64,000 nt of DNA from Hydractinia symbiolongicarpus (GCF_029227915.1 NC_079877.1:27551851-27615850), one strand, 5' to 3'; numbered from the stretch's first letter, positions 35,510 through 61,769 are shown. The notes: generated by a model not told the origin, from the sequence alone. Program-made: numbers and translations.

Positions 35510-37916
35510 CTATATTTTTCACTCTATTAAAAAACATTTCGATGCTTGGATAACCAGGAACACTCCATTTGTTTCCTCACTCTGGATACACCTCCAAAGG
35601 ACCAGCTATTACATCGTGGACCTTAAAAAGTGAAATATCCCGCATGGTTCCTGTATACGACTCTAATATTGTACCGCTCCCAACATGTAGCTTCAGACAG
35701 TCGAATTCAATACCACATGCTGGACCATCTGCGTCTAAAAGGAATCGAGTGGTGGCTTTTCCAATGTAAAGAGAAGCGGCTGGCGTTCTTTTCTTTACAT
35801 TTGCTGACTCGGGTTTAAAGACGACAGCAAACCATTTCCCAACAATCTCTTCCTCCTGAGTTGGTGGTGATAACCACTTCCATAATTTAACAAGTCTTGC
35901 TTCGTCTTCTTCCTCGTCAGCATAATCTTCTTCCTTATCTCTATCTTCATCCTCGTCTTCAACTATCTCCTCATCGGTTACAGATCCTATGTCACTATCC
36001 TCTTTATCCTTTTCCTCGATCTTTCGACGCTTCGGGGTTGGTTTTTTAGTTTCTTTTTTCTCGACCAACTTTTGCAAATAATCATTGGTGGACATCACTT
36101 TTGTTTTCCAATCAACTTTTCAGCGAACTGGCTGTGTCTTCTCAACTGGACCCTTAATTGAAGATAGCAGCTTTTCTTCAAATGGAGGATCATCCAGTAC
36201 CCATTTGGGCACCCAAACCTTTCCAGGGTAGGGCAAAGGCTTAGGCCCAATTAATTTCGATACTTCGCAACAGTGATTATCAAATGCAGGAAGTATTGGC
36301 GTCGATTGATTGGTGCTTGCAGTTGAAGGAGCAACAATAAAGGATGCTGAAGAAGCGTTAGCAAGAAGCGGCGATTTTGTGGTGTCGATTGATTGCGTTG
36401 GCGTTGTCGCGGCATTTACATTCGTTGGCTCTTTTATTTTTTTCGGCGTATTTGAAGCGCGAGCAGGTTCTTCCATAACGTCCTCTGGTTTTCCCATTTT
36501 GCACTATCTTCTATATCTTTTAAGTAACTGTGGGTCAAATCTTTTCTCCGGGTACTTCGTTCTGTCGATCGGAAATATACCTAGATTAAAAACAAGTTGA
36601 ATGTACTTTTCCACATTTCACAAGAGGAGAAGCAGTTTCACGTAATGACGTTTTTGTAAAATAAAATATGTATTATTAATACCTGTTCGTCTAAATCCTG
36701 CTTTTATGTTATCTTCAGTAAGTGCGGTTTGCCAACACTGTCCAAGTTTCTCCACAAAGTCAGCTTTTTGAAGAGGACGCTTACCACCGTAAGAAACACA
36801 CCATTTATTTAAGACACGTTCCCATTCTCTCTTCAGGGGACCAAAACATGCTACATCTAACGGTTGTAGAAGATCTGTTACATGCGGTGGAAATTTCATG
36901 ATTGTCACATCTTCCTCCATGGCTTTTAAGATAAGGCTGGCAGACACATGCGACAAATGGCCGTCAAAGAGAAGCAAAAGTGGCCGATCTGTTACTACTC
37001 TGCAAAAGTGTTTAAACCATTCGCCAAACACATCAGTGGTCATCCAACCATTATCTGAGCAACCATACAGTGTACCTGGCATACCTAACAAGATCCAAAT
37101 AATGTTTTAGACAGCGGATACATAAAAAATAGTGTAGGAGGGAAAGGGGAGCAGAAGATTGGGTGACAATTAAGAATTGTATTTACTGTGTGGGACTTAC
37201 TTTCAGGTGAGAACCAAGACTCCTGATGATTTCTTTCCTGGGAAAACAACAAGTGGTGGTAATGCTTGTCCAGCTGCGTTCACAGCAGCTAAGGTTGTTG
37301 TATTTTCCCGACCAGCACCTGGTGTTACTCGATATGCGACTTCGCCACTTCTGCTGACCACTTTGCACCTTTTCGGATCTGTTGGAAATACAGATTCGTC
37401 ACAGTTCCAGATTTGGTTGGGTGTAAATTTTTTTTCTTCAACGATTTTTTCAAGCATGTCGTAAAAGTCATGCACAACGAAAGGATTTGCTGTCACGGCC
37501 TTACGCGCACTGCAGATCATTGTTGCCTTTTTTAGGGAAAGCTTGTTTCTTTCTATAAACAATCTTAGCCATTCCTTCCCAGGGCGGTTTTCAGCGAAAG
37601 GGGTTTTCATTTTTCTTGCCTTCACATATTCTTTGACAAGATTTTTGACTTGGTCTCGTGTAGGACTAAATCCGAGGCAGCATAGGACGCGGATTACTTC
37701 AGCTAATTCCGATTCAGTTGATTCAGTAAGGGTGGGTTTTCGGCCAGACCCTACGAATTGTTTATTTTCCTTTTTATTTCTTATTTTTAGGCGAATTGTG
37801 GCTTCGTTTACTCCGTATTTTTTGGCTGTTGCTCGGATAAACGAGATTCCATTTTCGACCTCAGATAACGCGCTTGCCAGGTCTTCCTCAGTCCACTTTT
37901 TGATCGATTTTTTAGC
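35510..37916 (-). pseudogene. Decayed pogo/Tigger-family transposase gene with three exons
   Basis: Exons 37201-37916, 36683-37084 and from 36580 leftward, with GT/AG introns. The first encodes an N-terminal psq/CENP-B-type helix-turn-helix (WTEEDLASALSDVENG, ATAKKYGVNEATIRLKI) and the start of the DDE domain (IWNCDESVFPTDP). The second holds LLLLFDGHLSHVS and DLLQPLDVACFGPLKREW, so the catalytic triad D, D, D is present. The third continues GIFPIDRTKYPEKRFDPQLL. Damage: a frame change just before 37201 (the frame that matches the intron phase is not the upstream frame), a TAG at 36504-36506, and TGAs at 36120-36122 and 35577-35579, after each of which family-like sequence resumes in the same frame. 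The C-terminal part is a Ser/Thr-rich region, an acidic KKRRK-flanked region and an ordered tail (VGKWFAVVF, VGSGTILE, HDVIAGPLEV). The first exon, start codon and TIRs were not found. Confidence 0.82.
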
Positions 37917-40773
37917 CTAATGAATGTAAAAGAAAATTCAGAAACGAGACTTGTAAGTTAGTTTTAAAGTGTTTGTCAATTTTAAATTTTAATCACGGTG
38001 GTTGCTTCTATATTAGGCAAACATGTTTTCGAATTACTTACTGTCTTTGACGTTTTGATCTTGTTTCGTTCGCGTTTAAAAGAAAAAGAAAATGTTTTTT
38101 GAATGCATGTGAGCAAATCTATGGTAAATTTAGATCCCAGGCTCTAAAACAAAAGAATCAGTGTTGTCCTTTTGATTAAATGAAGAAAAGACTAATAAAA
38201 TATTCATGGCGCATATTGCGCTTCTGGGTGCGTATTTTTTAAAAAAATCGCCCATTTAAAAAAACGCATCTATTTTTCAAAAAGTCAATGCGGGTGAGTG
38301 TTTGTTTTCTTAAAATAGTCAAATATAAAGTCTGTGCGGGTAAGAAAAAAATTTAGTTTTTAAAATGGTACCGCTTAGCTGTGCTTACACGCTACTTGTG
38401 TTTAGCCATGCTGTGCGTATTTTTTTGTGGCAAAATCAGATAACGTTTTTACATATTGAATTACAAAAAGGTTAGTGGTTAATAATTCAAGAATAAGTAA
38501 TTAATAAACTGTCACTTGCATGTATTATTATCAAAAGTGATAAAAAATAACAAAACGCAGTGTTTTTATGTTCCTTTCTACTTTTTCTTGAGTGAGTATT
38601 TTTTTATGGTTTACATTGATGCGTATATTTTCGGAGACTTGACTATAACACAGAAACTTCGACTGATTTATCTGATTTATCATGTTCGGACTTTGTTGAT
38701 ACATTTATAAAAGCATTACGATGGAAACACAGCTACAGATGCTCTCCCTCATTTACTATTTTTTCTGTAATGGCATGAATCCAGCAACCATGTTGTTGAT
38801 TTTGCTGTGTGAATATTATCGCATGATTCTTGCAATGAAATGTAAAACATTTGAACATATTCTAGTTGTCAGTTTTAAATAAAATTCTCAGGATAATGTT
38901 TTCTCATGTATGTCTTTCAATTTTTACAATAAAATAGGCACCCCAAAAAAAATTGCCTACAGGGTGATTACGCGGCTAAAAGCTGAAGTGTGAGAACAAA
39001 GTACAAGAAACTATTTATTAGGATATAGCTGCCAAAAACAAATTATATTATCCCTCTGGTCACCCTCTAAAAATACCTTTGACTCTCCTCCACAGATTCC
39101 GTTGCCATTTTAGATGCTTCTTCTTGTTCTTCATTTTGCACAGGAAAGTGTTCCTCTTTATAATTTATGTTTGAAGAATTTCCATAATTTCTAACATGCT
39201 GAGCAACCTTGGATTTAACAACTAAAACACTTCGGTTAACAATATTTGAATTATTTGTCTGGTATGTGGAGTTAATCATTCTTCTAAAAATAATTGTAAA
39301 TCTACATCGTTATATAATTAAATTTTGCTTTATGTTTTAACAAAGACTGCGTTTCACACAACTAGAAACAAGAATTTTTTCTGTAATAGCTTTCAGGCAA
39401 AATTACAAACTAAGTGCACAAATTCACAAATTAAATGCATATATAAAGCTTTCTAAAATCAAGTCACAGGCAAATGTTTTAACATACTCCTTCCTAAAAG
39501 GGAAAAATGGTAATCTTAGACAGGTGATCTTATAAAAAACCTTTGAATAACAACAACAACCAAAAATATTGCATTATAGGCCACCTTAAGCAGTGAAATC
39601 AGCAACAGAATTTTAAAAACCTTAAAAGCAAAATGAATAGCATCCCACATCTGTGCAATCACTGTGAAGGCTAATCTTGTAATCAACATGTCCAACTTCT
39701 TTTTCAAAAGATTGAGTTTTATCAAACACAAAAATTGGTTTATAATTATAAGCAAGGAAAAAGAACAATTTGATAAAGGCTACTCCTGCAAGCAAAAAAA
39801 GAAAGGAGAAAAATTATCATCTCTATAAAAATCGCTAATCCAAATAAAAAAATTACAAAAATTGCAAATCAAAATGTTTTTTGAAAACATTTAATAATAA
39901 TATATTCTGATGTTATATATTACAGTCCTATATTATCAGTTAAGGATAATGTACAGATACGGAAATAGTTTCTCTGATGAAAACAGTTTCGATATATACA
40001 GAAAAAATGCTTGTGTAAAAATAGGAAACCAATTTCAGTTTTTTTCATATTCAAGAAGCTAATTTGGGTTTCTTTATTATAATATTTTAACCAATAGGAA
40101 TACCTGCAAATAAACTTAAAAATATTATATGGAACTGGGGTGTACTTCAGGGATTCTCTTACTACTGTTGTTCTAATCAAATTTACTCCTGCATTAAAGA
40201 AATTTTACCCTCATCCACCTAGCCAAACAGAAAAACAGTTTCCAAAGTCTGGAACAATTTCTCTTGCACAAAAAACAAAACAAAATAAAATCGGGTTTCT
40301 GAATTCAGAAACTGTTTCCCTTTTTTCTAGGTTGCATTATACGGAAACTAATTCCATATCTGTATCTTATCTAAGACTGAAATAGAATTTTATTCCCAAC
40401 TTCTTTCTATGTAAACACCTATGACATGATTATTGATGATGTAATGATAGTTAGTTAGTAGAGCATAACATTTAAAGGAATTTTTAGCTATAGCTAGCTA
40501 ATTTGACAGGGATATTGTAAAGTTTAGCCAGAACTTCTGTGTGGATTAAATTTGGACGGGTTGTAATGGCGTGATGTGAAAGAAGTTCACTATATATACA
40601 TCTTTATACCTAAACCACCTTATACACTGACCATATATATTGACTTCGTTCCAGAGGTAGCAACAAATGCCAGATTAGAAAAGTTCTTTCTCTCTAGCTA
40701 TAGCAAGCTCCTGATATTATGGAAGTTTGAATGTTTTAGCTAGCTTCAGAAAACGTGCAAGAGATATAGCTAG
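37917..40773. other. Unassigned region between pogo remnant and LINE
   Basis: The missing first pogo exon may lie at about 38042-38090 (minus strand, KRERNKIKTSKT before a GTAAGT donor). Further right, three minus-strand stretches have exon-like signals but no family I recognise. 40085-40188 is a frame VNLIRTTVVRESLKYTPVP between an acceptor at its right edge and a GTATTC donor. 39630-39788 is a frame VAFIKLFFFLAYNYKPIFVF after a strong acceptor. 39067-39279 is an acidic frame. Without expression or homology evidence I do not call a gene. Confidence 0.35.
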
Positions 40774-41718
40774 GTGGAGTGGGTAAAAAAAACGAAGACT
40801 TCGTCTTCAATATGTTCTGCGCTCATGTATATAAAACACAAAAACTACAACTATCTTAAAAATCACAAATCCAACGTGTATAGTGTATATAAACTACCAC
40901 CATCTTTAAACTACCACCATCTATATGCAGATGATACAATAATTATTTCGTCTCATAAAAACTTGGATACCCTTGTCTCCCAGGTCGAGTTAGAACTTTC
41001 GCAAGTCGACCTCTGGCTGAATAATAACAAAATGACTATTAATACGGACAAAACTGAAACAATCTTTTTCGGCAACCACAGCCAGTTAAAAAAAGTTGAG
41101 AACAAAACTATCAACTATATGGGTATTCCTTTGAAGAGGAGCGAAAAAGTTAAATATCTTGGGGTAACATTTGATCAAAAAATGCAATGGGAAAAGCACA
41201 TTAATGACATAAATAGAAAAATACTAATTAAATATTCTAAAATTAGAACCATTGCATCCTGTTTAACACCTCACACAAAAAACCTTTTAATTAATGCACT
41301 TGTCATGCCATATTTCCACTACTGCTCCTCGGCATGGGCTTGTGCCACCCAAGGTAGATTGGGAAAACTAGAAAAACGATTAAAATGTGTCCGTACCTTT
41401 CTTGGGAAAGAGAGGGAATATTCAATGAATAATTTACTCATCAAAAACGATGCCATATTAGTTTTCAAAGCCATGAATCACATTGCTCCTGATTACATGC
41501 GCTCAAAATTCCTTTTGACAAAAAACTGTCATAATCATCAAACAAGAGGAGCTTCAAAAAACAGGTTCACACTTCCCTTGGTCAACACGGAATTTGGCAA
41601 AAAAGCCTTCCCATTTAGAGCTGCAAAAGTGTGGAATAATCTTCCAGACCAAGTGACCTGTGATGGAAGTCTGCTTTCGTTTAAGACTTCCATCTCGAAT
41701 GTATTTGGCAAATTCTAA
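40774..41718 (+). pseudogene. 5'-truncated LINE: reverse-transcriptase C-terminal part
   Basis: A 314-residue open frame containing the RT active site HHLYADDTIIISSH, then the thumb region (KTETIFFGN, VKYLGVTFDQKMQWEKHI, INALVMPYFHYCSSAWACA) and a tail ending in PLVNTEFGKKAFPFRAAKVW and FKTSISNVFGKF, as in Jockey/CR1-type non-LTR elements. The fingers, endonuclease and ORF1 are absent, as expected of 5' truncation during target-primed reverse transcription. A 3' untranslated region follows and ends in an (ATT)n run at about 41925-41950. The frame is still open, so the insertion is not very old. It ends about 230 bp before the ATG16L1 start codon. Confidence 0.88.
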
Positions 41719-41950
41719 TGGAGATCACTTTTTAACTTTTTAATTTTTGTTTTTTATTCTTTTTCTTTTCAATTTTCACAGATTATAAATGTTACTATGT
41801 TTGATTGAGCTGAGGCAGTCTAAGGTTTATCATTTTTTGTTTCTTTTTTGTTCTAGTGGCCCCCAGTGGAAACAATCCACTAACTATAGGTTTTTGTGAT
41901 TTTCTGGGCTAGCCACTTTAAATATTTATTATTATTATTATTATTATTAT
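41719..41950 (+). mobile_element. LINE 3' untranslated region with (ATT)n tail
   Basis: T-rich sequence continuous with the LINE frame, including CCCCCAGTGGAAACAATCCAC, ending in about eight ATT units. Microsatellite 3' tails are usual in CR1/L2-type LINEs. It abuts a (TAGC)n stretch at about 41951-41980. Confidence 0.65.
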
Positions 41951-42180
41951 AGCCAGCTATAGCTTAGCTAGCTAGCTAGCAACCACCTACGACGATACAA
42001 TACCACGAGTGTGGAGCGGACGGAGACAAAAACTGCTTTCGGTTTCTTGGACTTTCCCGGGCATCATTGGCGGGTTAACAGGGCAATATGGCCGTACTCT
42101 CGAAATTAAACTGACCAAATACAAAAGTTCTAGGGGAATGGAATAGCTGACCATGATGGCAATAACAAACATGACAAAAG
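41951..42180 (+). promoter_or_regulatory. Probable ATG16L1 promoter / 5' UTR
   Basis: From about 41985 the base composition rises and CpG becomes frequent (CTACGACGATAC, GGAGCGGACGGAGAC, CCCGGGC, GGCGGG), unlike the surrounding DNA, directly before the start codon at 42181. No TATA box is evident. A short out-of-frame ATG at 42171 precedes the start. The LINE ends just upstream. Confidence 0.4.
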
Positions 42181-56231
<14,051 letters not shown>

Positions 56232-57675
56232 AATCGTTTCGTTTCACCTAAAGCTTTAACGAAGAATGTACCGTTTCTCCGCGCGGGTGGAAAGTAAATG
56301 CCGATACATTTAATTGAGTAAATGTCGGTACTAGTTAAGTTGGATGTTGTTTGACGTACCGTGCTATTAAAACTCTACTGAAAAACGGAATCCAAAAGCA
56401 AAACGCTAACTAAGGTGTTCGCGAGTAGACTAGAATTTAGATTTAGGTTTTTTTAACTTGAACTTAAATCTTTCCCAAATGACTTATACGGCTTCAATTT
56501 GCCGTCTAATGTTTGTTAACGTGTTTTTTTTAATATATTTTTTCCGATCAAATCGTCGTAGTTAAAGTCATAAGTCCTTTTCCGTGTTTAAATTATTACC
56601 TTTGAGGGTCAGCATAAACAGGGTTCTTGAAAAAGAAATACGGTTGTTCCAGTTTTTTATTAACTTCTGATTTTCAGTTGTGACGTCATCATATTAGTAA
56701 TTACAAGTGGTGTAGTAATCATAAATTAGCGACTTTGCAAAATAAGGACAGGGCTATCTGCGACGGAGAACGTATTAGACGTTTTCAACGCGCATGTGCA
56801 GATCAGGGTAAGACCCAAAAAAACAAAGTTGCCGTTCGTCCCTTAGACTTGAGAAGAACCTTTTTTTTCTAATTTTCGTGTGTTTAATTGCTTGTTGTTG
56901 GTTTATTTGCAATTTTGACAGTAGCCATAGTTGTTTTGTTTTATTTCACGTTGTTGCTCCCGTTTCCATTTTTTTAATCAATTTTTGGCGGTTTTTTTTA
57001 TAGGGCGGACTTTCACAAAACGTTATTGACAAAATCGTTGCAGATAATCAGTGTTCTTGTTTTGTAAAGTCCCTGTTGTCTCTCTTCTCGTTCATTTTGG
57101 CTTGCAACTTTATATGACATGTTAATTTTTATATGGCATGTAAATTATAATTTTTATATTTAAACTTATTTTGAAATTATACAAATTGCTGGTAAATGAT
57201 TTTTTTCCATATTTTCTGAAATATGTAGATTTAACAGAGCTACAAAACAAGATGTTGATTTTCGTGACTTACACCAAGTCGAGCTTATGACAGGATAAAA
57301 ATAACCCATGCGAACCAAAACAAAATTAAATCATTTTGGATATCATATTGACGCCAAAATATAACTGAAACGTAAGAAAAGTACCTTACAAATATTCAAT
57401 ATCCGTAATTTATTCTACATGAACAGTTTGTTGCTTTTAAATCATTTTTCTGGTAAAAGAAACTTTGAACTCCTTTGCCCTAGCTAGCTAGCTATTTTCT
57501 TCTAATTTATGCACATAAACACACCAAATTACCACAGTTCAAGCAACAACAATGATTAAGTAAATTAATAGGGGTGATGATTACCTTACGGCTATTTTGT
57601 ATAGCATTTTTAACAAATACAGTTCTTCGTGTTGTCTTCTTTACTCATCAAAACAAACTTTCAATTTTACTGTTA
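56232..57675. other. ATG16L1 3' flank and intergenic DNA
   Basis: Begins with the presumed 3' UTR. An ATTAAA at about 56366 is the nearest polyadenylation-signal variant that I see, about 140 bp past the stop. The remainder has no supported gene. Confidence 0.4.
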
Positions 57676-57815
57676 TCTATATTATAATGCCCGTATACGT
57701 CTGTCTGTCTGTCTGTCACGCAAAATGGTAGCTTAGCTGCGCAATAGCGAGAAGCACGCAATGCGGTATAAAAAGGACGGGCGAACCCGTGGATTTTCCA
57801 CGGGCTAACGACTAG
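57676..57815 (+). mobile_element. 140-bp non-autonomous Helitron, complete
   Basis: It starts with TC (TCTATATTATAATGCCCGTA) after an A and ends in CTAG before a T, as Helitrons do by inserting between A and T without target duplication. About 7 bases before the CTAG is the hairpin CCCGTGG-ATTTT-CCACGGG. The 5' part has (CTGT)n and GTCACGCAAAATGGTAGCTT. It has no coding capacity and depends on a RepHel protein elsewhere. It lies 1.4 kb downstream of ATG16L1. Confidence 0.82.
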
Positions 57816-58074
57816 TGTATAACATTTTGCAGAATCTTATTTTGCCGCCAAAACAGAACACTAGAAGATAATGTACCTATTCTTAATTACCATTAAAAAA
57901 CCCAGAAAATTTCAAATTAAATTGAAAATTCAAAAATCATTAAATAATTTTGATTTTTTATTTTCAAATTAAATTAAAAATCAAAATTAGCAACTATTTC
58001 TGATTTTCAAATGAAATCAAATGGCCCTAAGGGTACACGCATTCTTTTTGATCCTTCTTTTTTTCTTCTTCAAA
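57816..58074. other. AT-rich intergenic DNA
   Basis: Contains alternating short AAATTTCAAATTAAATT-type words (57901-58015) that can self-pair. No gene. Confidence 0.4.
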
Positions 58075-58247
58075 CAAACTTTTTGGTCCCTCGCAAGGGA
58101 CCAAAAAATTTGTTCGAAATAGAGAAAGTTCGAGATAAAGAAAGGAAAATACCTTAGGTGGGCCACAAAGGGACCGAGACTTTAGTTTGAGATAAAGAAA
58201 AGTTCGAGATAGATAGTAGTCTAGATAGAGAGATTCCACTGTATGTT
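58075..58247. mobile_element. Tigger/pogo-like terminal fragment
   Basis: On the minus strand the right edge reads TA-CAGTGGAATCTCTCTAT, similar to Tigger/pogo-type terminal repeats (CAGTGGAACCTC...), followed by repeated TATCTCGAAC words. At the left edge is a 12-bp hairpin, TTTTTGGTCCCT-CGCA-AGGGACCAAAAA. The opposite CAGTGGAA end was not found, so this is probably a fragment. Confidence 0.5.
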
Positions 58248-58407
58248 CAAACCTTAGAAGAACAATTTTGTCCTGAATTCTGTAAAAATAAAAGCACATT
58301 TAAGCTTTGTTAAAACTTAGATGTTCTTAAAAAAAGCTGAATTATTTTTAAAATCCTATTAAAATTAATGCTAGGAAATAACTTTACAAGCATCCACTAG
58401 GAATCTG

Positions 58408-58434
58408 GTGGGGGGGGAGGGGGGGGGGGGGGTG
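58408..58434. repeat. Poly-G tract
   Basis: A run of G broken by single T and A (GGTGGGGGGGGAGGGG then more than ten further Gs), exceptional in this AT-rich region and able in principle to form a G-quadruplex. The length may be affected by assembly. Confidence 0.85.
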
Positions 58435-61400
58435 TTTTTTTACTCGCCTTGCGCGTCTGGGTTTTTCTATACAAATGTCTACGTCAAATGCATATTTACG
58501 CATATTAAATTATTTACCCAGTCCTTTTTATGCGCAAGTCATTTGAAAAGTTGAGCGCTCTGTTTTAACATGGTCATGAATATATTTCTGTTTATATAGA
58601 CACAAGATAAAGCTGGCGAACTTTAAAAACAGGTTTTGTTTCTTTTCCCACTATGTTGTTTGAGACTCAAATTTTATTTTGTAGCAGACACTACCTTTAA
58701 AGCAAAGCGGCAGCAGTCAGGACATTTTTATCACACTAGATTCGTATTTCTCATTTTACTGGATTTAAAATTTCCCACTATTTTCTCGCGGAAACAGAAA
58801 GCTGTTGTTGTTGATATTGTGTCCTCCTGATAAAAAAAAGTGTAGGAAGAAGACCTTGTATTGTAGCTGTTTTTTTTAAGCATGGCGCTTAGTGTATGAT
58901 GGATAGAGAAGCTGTTGTTTCTGTTCTATCTATGAGTTTTTAAATTTTTTTTAAGCATAAATAAAATGAAGTGAAGAAGTGCTTTTAAAATCAACGATTT
59001 CAGAATGAATTAAAAGGACGCATGTTAAAGTGTTTTCATGTAATACGTTAATATTTTGTTATGTGTGTAGAGTTCCTTATAGCTAGTCAGAATGTAGAGA
59101 GATTATGCAGGGAAACTTTTAAAAAAAAAATTAGCAAAACAAACTAACGAGAAAGCAAGCATAAAAAAAAACAATTTGTAAAATTTGTAAAATTAATTCT
59201 GGAACAAGACCATGTTGTATTTACAAATAAAGTTTCAATTTTTTAAAAAATATATTCTTTTGGTATATATCTTTTATTTCAATTTTTTTTCACATGCGCT
59301 TTCACAAAAGCACAACTCATATTCGATTTTGCTTTCTTCTGCATAATCTTTTGAAATAAACACTCACGCGCTGACGACAAAGATTGCATACAAAGCCATG
59401 TGTTTTTTTTAAAAAAGTACCCGTTCGGAGTGGTTGGTTAATGAAATTGTAGAACATGCTGCAAGTTGAGGGCTAGTTTTTCTTTCTCCTTTGACACACC
59501 ATGTTCAAATTATTTATATGAACAGTTTAGTGTAATTTATACCCTGCGCCTTTCTCCTTCGAACAAGCAACTGGAAACGCAGCTTATTATTTTTTCTAAT
59601 AATAACTAGATCTTGGCCTGTGTCACCGTAAAGCATACTCTCCTAAAAGTTTACTCCCCAGTAATAATTTACTAGGAACTAAGTACTCCCCAGTACTTAT
59701 TTTCCGGGATATTGTTACTCCCGGGAGTATCTATTTACCAGAAAATTATTACTCCCCTATCTTAATAAATAAAAAATGACCATTATTATGCTGTTAAAAA
59801 ATAGAATTTATTAGGGTGTTGGTCCGGTTGGGACGCTGTTAATCCAACATTAGTAAATGGGACACATATATGCTTTTACCAGTATGGTATTTTTAATTGT
59901 TTCACCAAAATAATGATCAACTGTTTTATTACGTTCCGCCCAAAGTTTCGTTATATTTTTGTTCGTAGTTGTACAAAAGTTTTTTTAAATGACAGTGGGA
60001 ATAACGCATCGCTGTAAGTGCTTATGTTATACATAGAAATATTGTCAACTTGGGTGGGGTGTGCGTCACAGTTCCCCTGCTTTAGTACTTAGTTGTAAAA
60101 CAATGTCAGAATCTAAAATTCCGTCCCTACCAAAAAATAAACTCGAAATTCTCTTTTGATTCTCCTACCACCAGGCGACATAATCAAAAGTGTTAACAAA
60201 AAAATTTTAACATATCACCTGGCATCTTATACTCCTCTGTCTAATAATGAAGAATAACAAATAATGAAAAAAATTAACCTGGTGTTAATATTGAGTAGAG
60301 ACAGAGGTGCATGGCTTTACAGCCTTTCAGATCTCCTCATTATTGCGGTCTAAGTTAATGATCGTTAATTAAAAAAGACAACTGTATGTGGAAGGTTTTG
60401 TAAAAATGAAAGAAAATATGCTGACAAGACATGTTGGTTCTGATTAATTTGAGGCTTATTGCAAGATATAATTAATATCATTATTTGAGTGTTCTATGCA
60501 TGAATGGATCAAATGAGCTACGTATTAAATCAATGAAATTGTTTTTGATAAAAGAGTCATTGTTTCATATGGTAATGTGCTTATTAAGTGTACGTATAAT
60601 GCTACGTTCTTAGTCCTGTTAATAGCAGTAAAAGACTTTTTATGCTTCAACTGTGTGTTTCTTGAGGTTAGGAATTATTACGTTACTCGTTTTCTTTGAG
60701 TATTGTTGACATGCTGGTTATTACTGTTCTCGTTGTAATTTTTATTGTCATGCTGTTGTTGTGGCTTCTTACTTTTGTTTTTTTATGTCGCCGTCGCCGC
60801 TGTTTTTGCCGTATTTGCAGCCGTTTCTCTGGCTCTGTTTCTACATTGCCTTACAAGAAAAAAGAATTATTCTAACGGAAAATTTTTATTTCTATTTTTT
60901 CTCCAAATAAGGAAGGTTTTGTCCGACGAAATATATTGGTTAGTTATGAATTGTATATGTTATGACCATTAATGTTAAGTTAACGAGATTCTAATACCAA
61001 AAACGTCTCTGCCATTACCAAGCTACCTAGCTTTCAGCTTTTTTGGATTTTTATAAATAAGTAACGAAACTGAAAATAGACTATATTTTTTCACTCTTAA
61101 ATTTCCTTTCCATCAACTTAGTCACCTCCATAAAATAACATATGTTAACTTAGGGCAAATAAAAGTTGAACCAAGATATATATTCACGTCATGCTCACTT
61201 AGGTATTTGTTTATATTCCTTAATGCACAAGATTTGCATACACGATTTTTTCATAAACAACTCTATAGGAACTGAACTCGATTTGAAAAGTTATCAATTC
61301 ACTTCAGTTTTGTGCAATTGTGAAGCAACTTTTTAAATAAAAAAAATCGAAACAGCTCAAAAGAATAGTTAAAACTCGCAGAATTAGACGAGGAAGACAG

Positions 61401-61762
61401 GAGATTGTAGACAGAGATAAAGATAGAGACAAGGAGAGTGGAGATAGAAACATTTTTAATGTTCTTATTAATAATTCCGTTGTTTCTTGACTTCAAAACA
61501 GTGACTTCTTTTCGTATTTTCCTTTTCTTATAGAAACACTTAATCGAAGAAATTTACGCAACCATTAAGCAACTTTAGATCTAGATATTAGCCGAAGAAC
61601 ATGCAACTTGAAATGTGACAAAAATTCTAAGTTACCTATAAAAAAAATCGTGAATCTAATTAAAATTTTAATTATCGACTTAAAACTTGTGACTTGTTTC
61701 TATCAAACATTCATAGGTTAATTTTATATACATTATATAATTTTAACAATCAATTTTTTTAG
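58435..61762. other. Intergenic DNA before the LRR gene
   Basis: Apart from the TTACTCCC repeats I see no supported coding sequence. The promoter and any 5' untranslated exon of the LRR gene should lie here, because an acceptor sits 7 bp before its start codon, but they cannot be placed from sequence alone. Confidence 0.45.
59655..59765. repeat. Repeated TTACTCCC words with palindrome
   Basis: AGTTTACTCCCCAGTA, AGTACTCCCCAGTA, TTACTCCCGGGAGTA and ATTACTCCCC follow each other within about 110 bp; ACTCCCGGGAGT is a perfect palindrome. It may be the remains of a fold-back element. Confidence 0.5.
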
Positions 61763-61769
61763 CACAAAT

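Noticed and set aside
60745-60972. Plus-strand 75-codon frame starting MSCCCCGFLLLF
   Set aside because: It is translation of GTT/GCC-rich low-complexity DNA with no homology or splice context.
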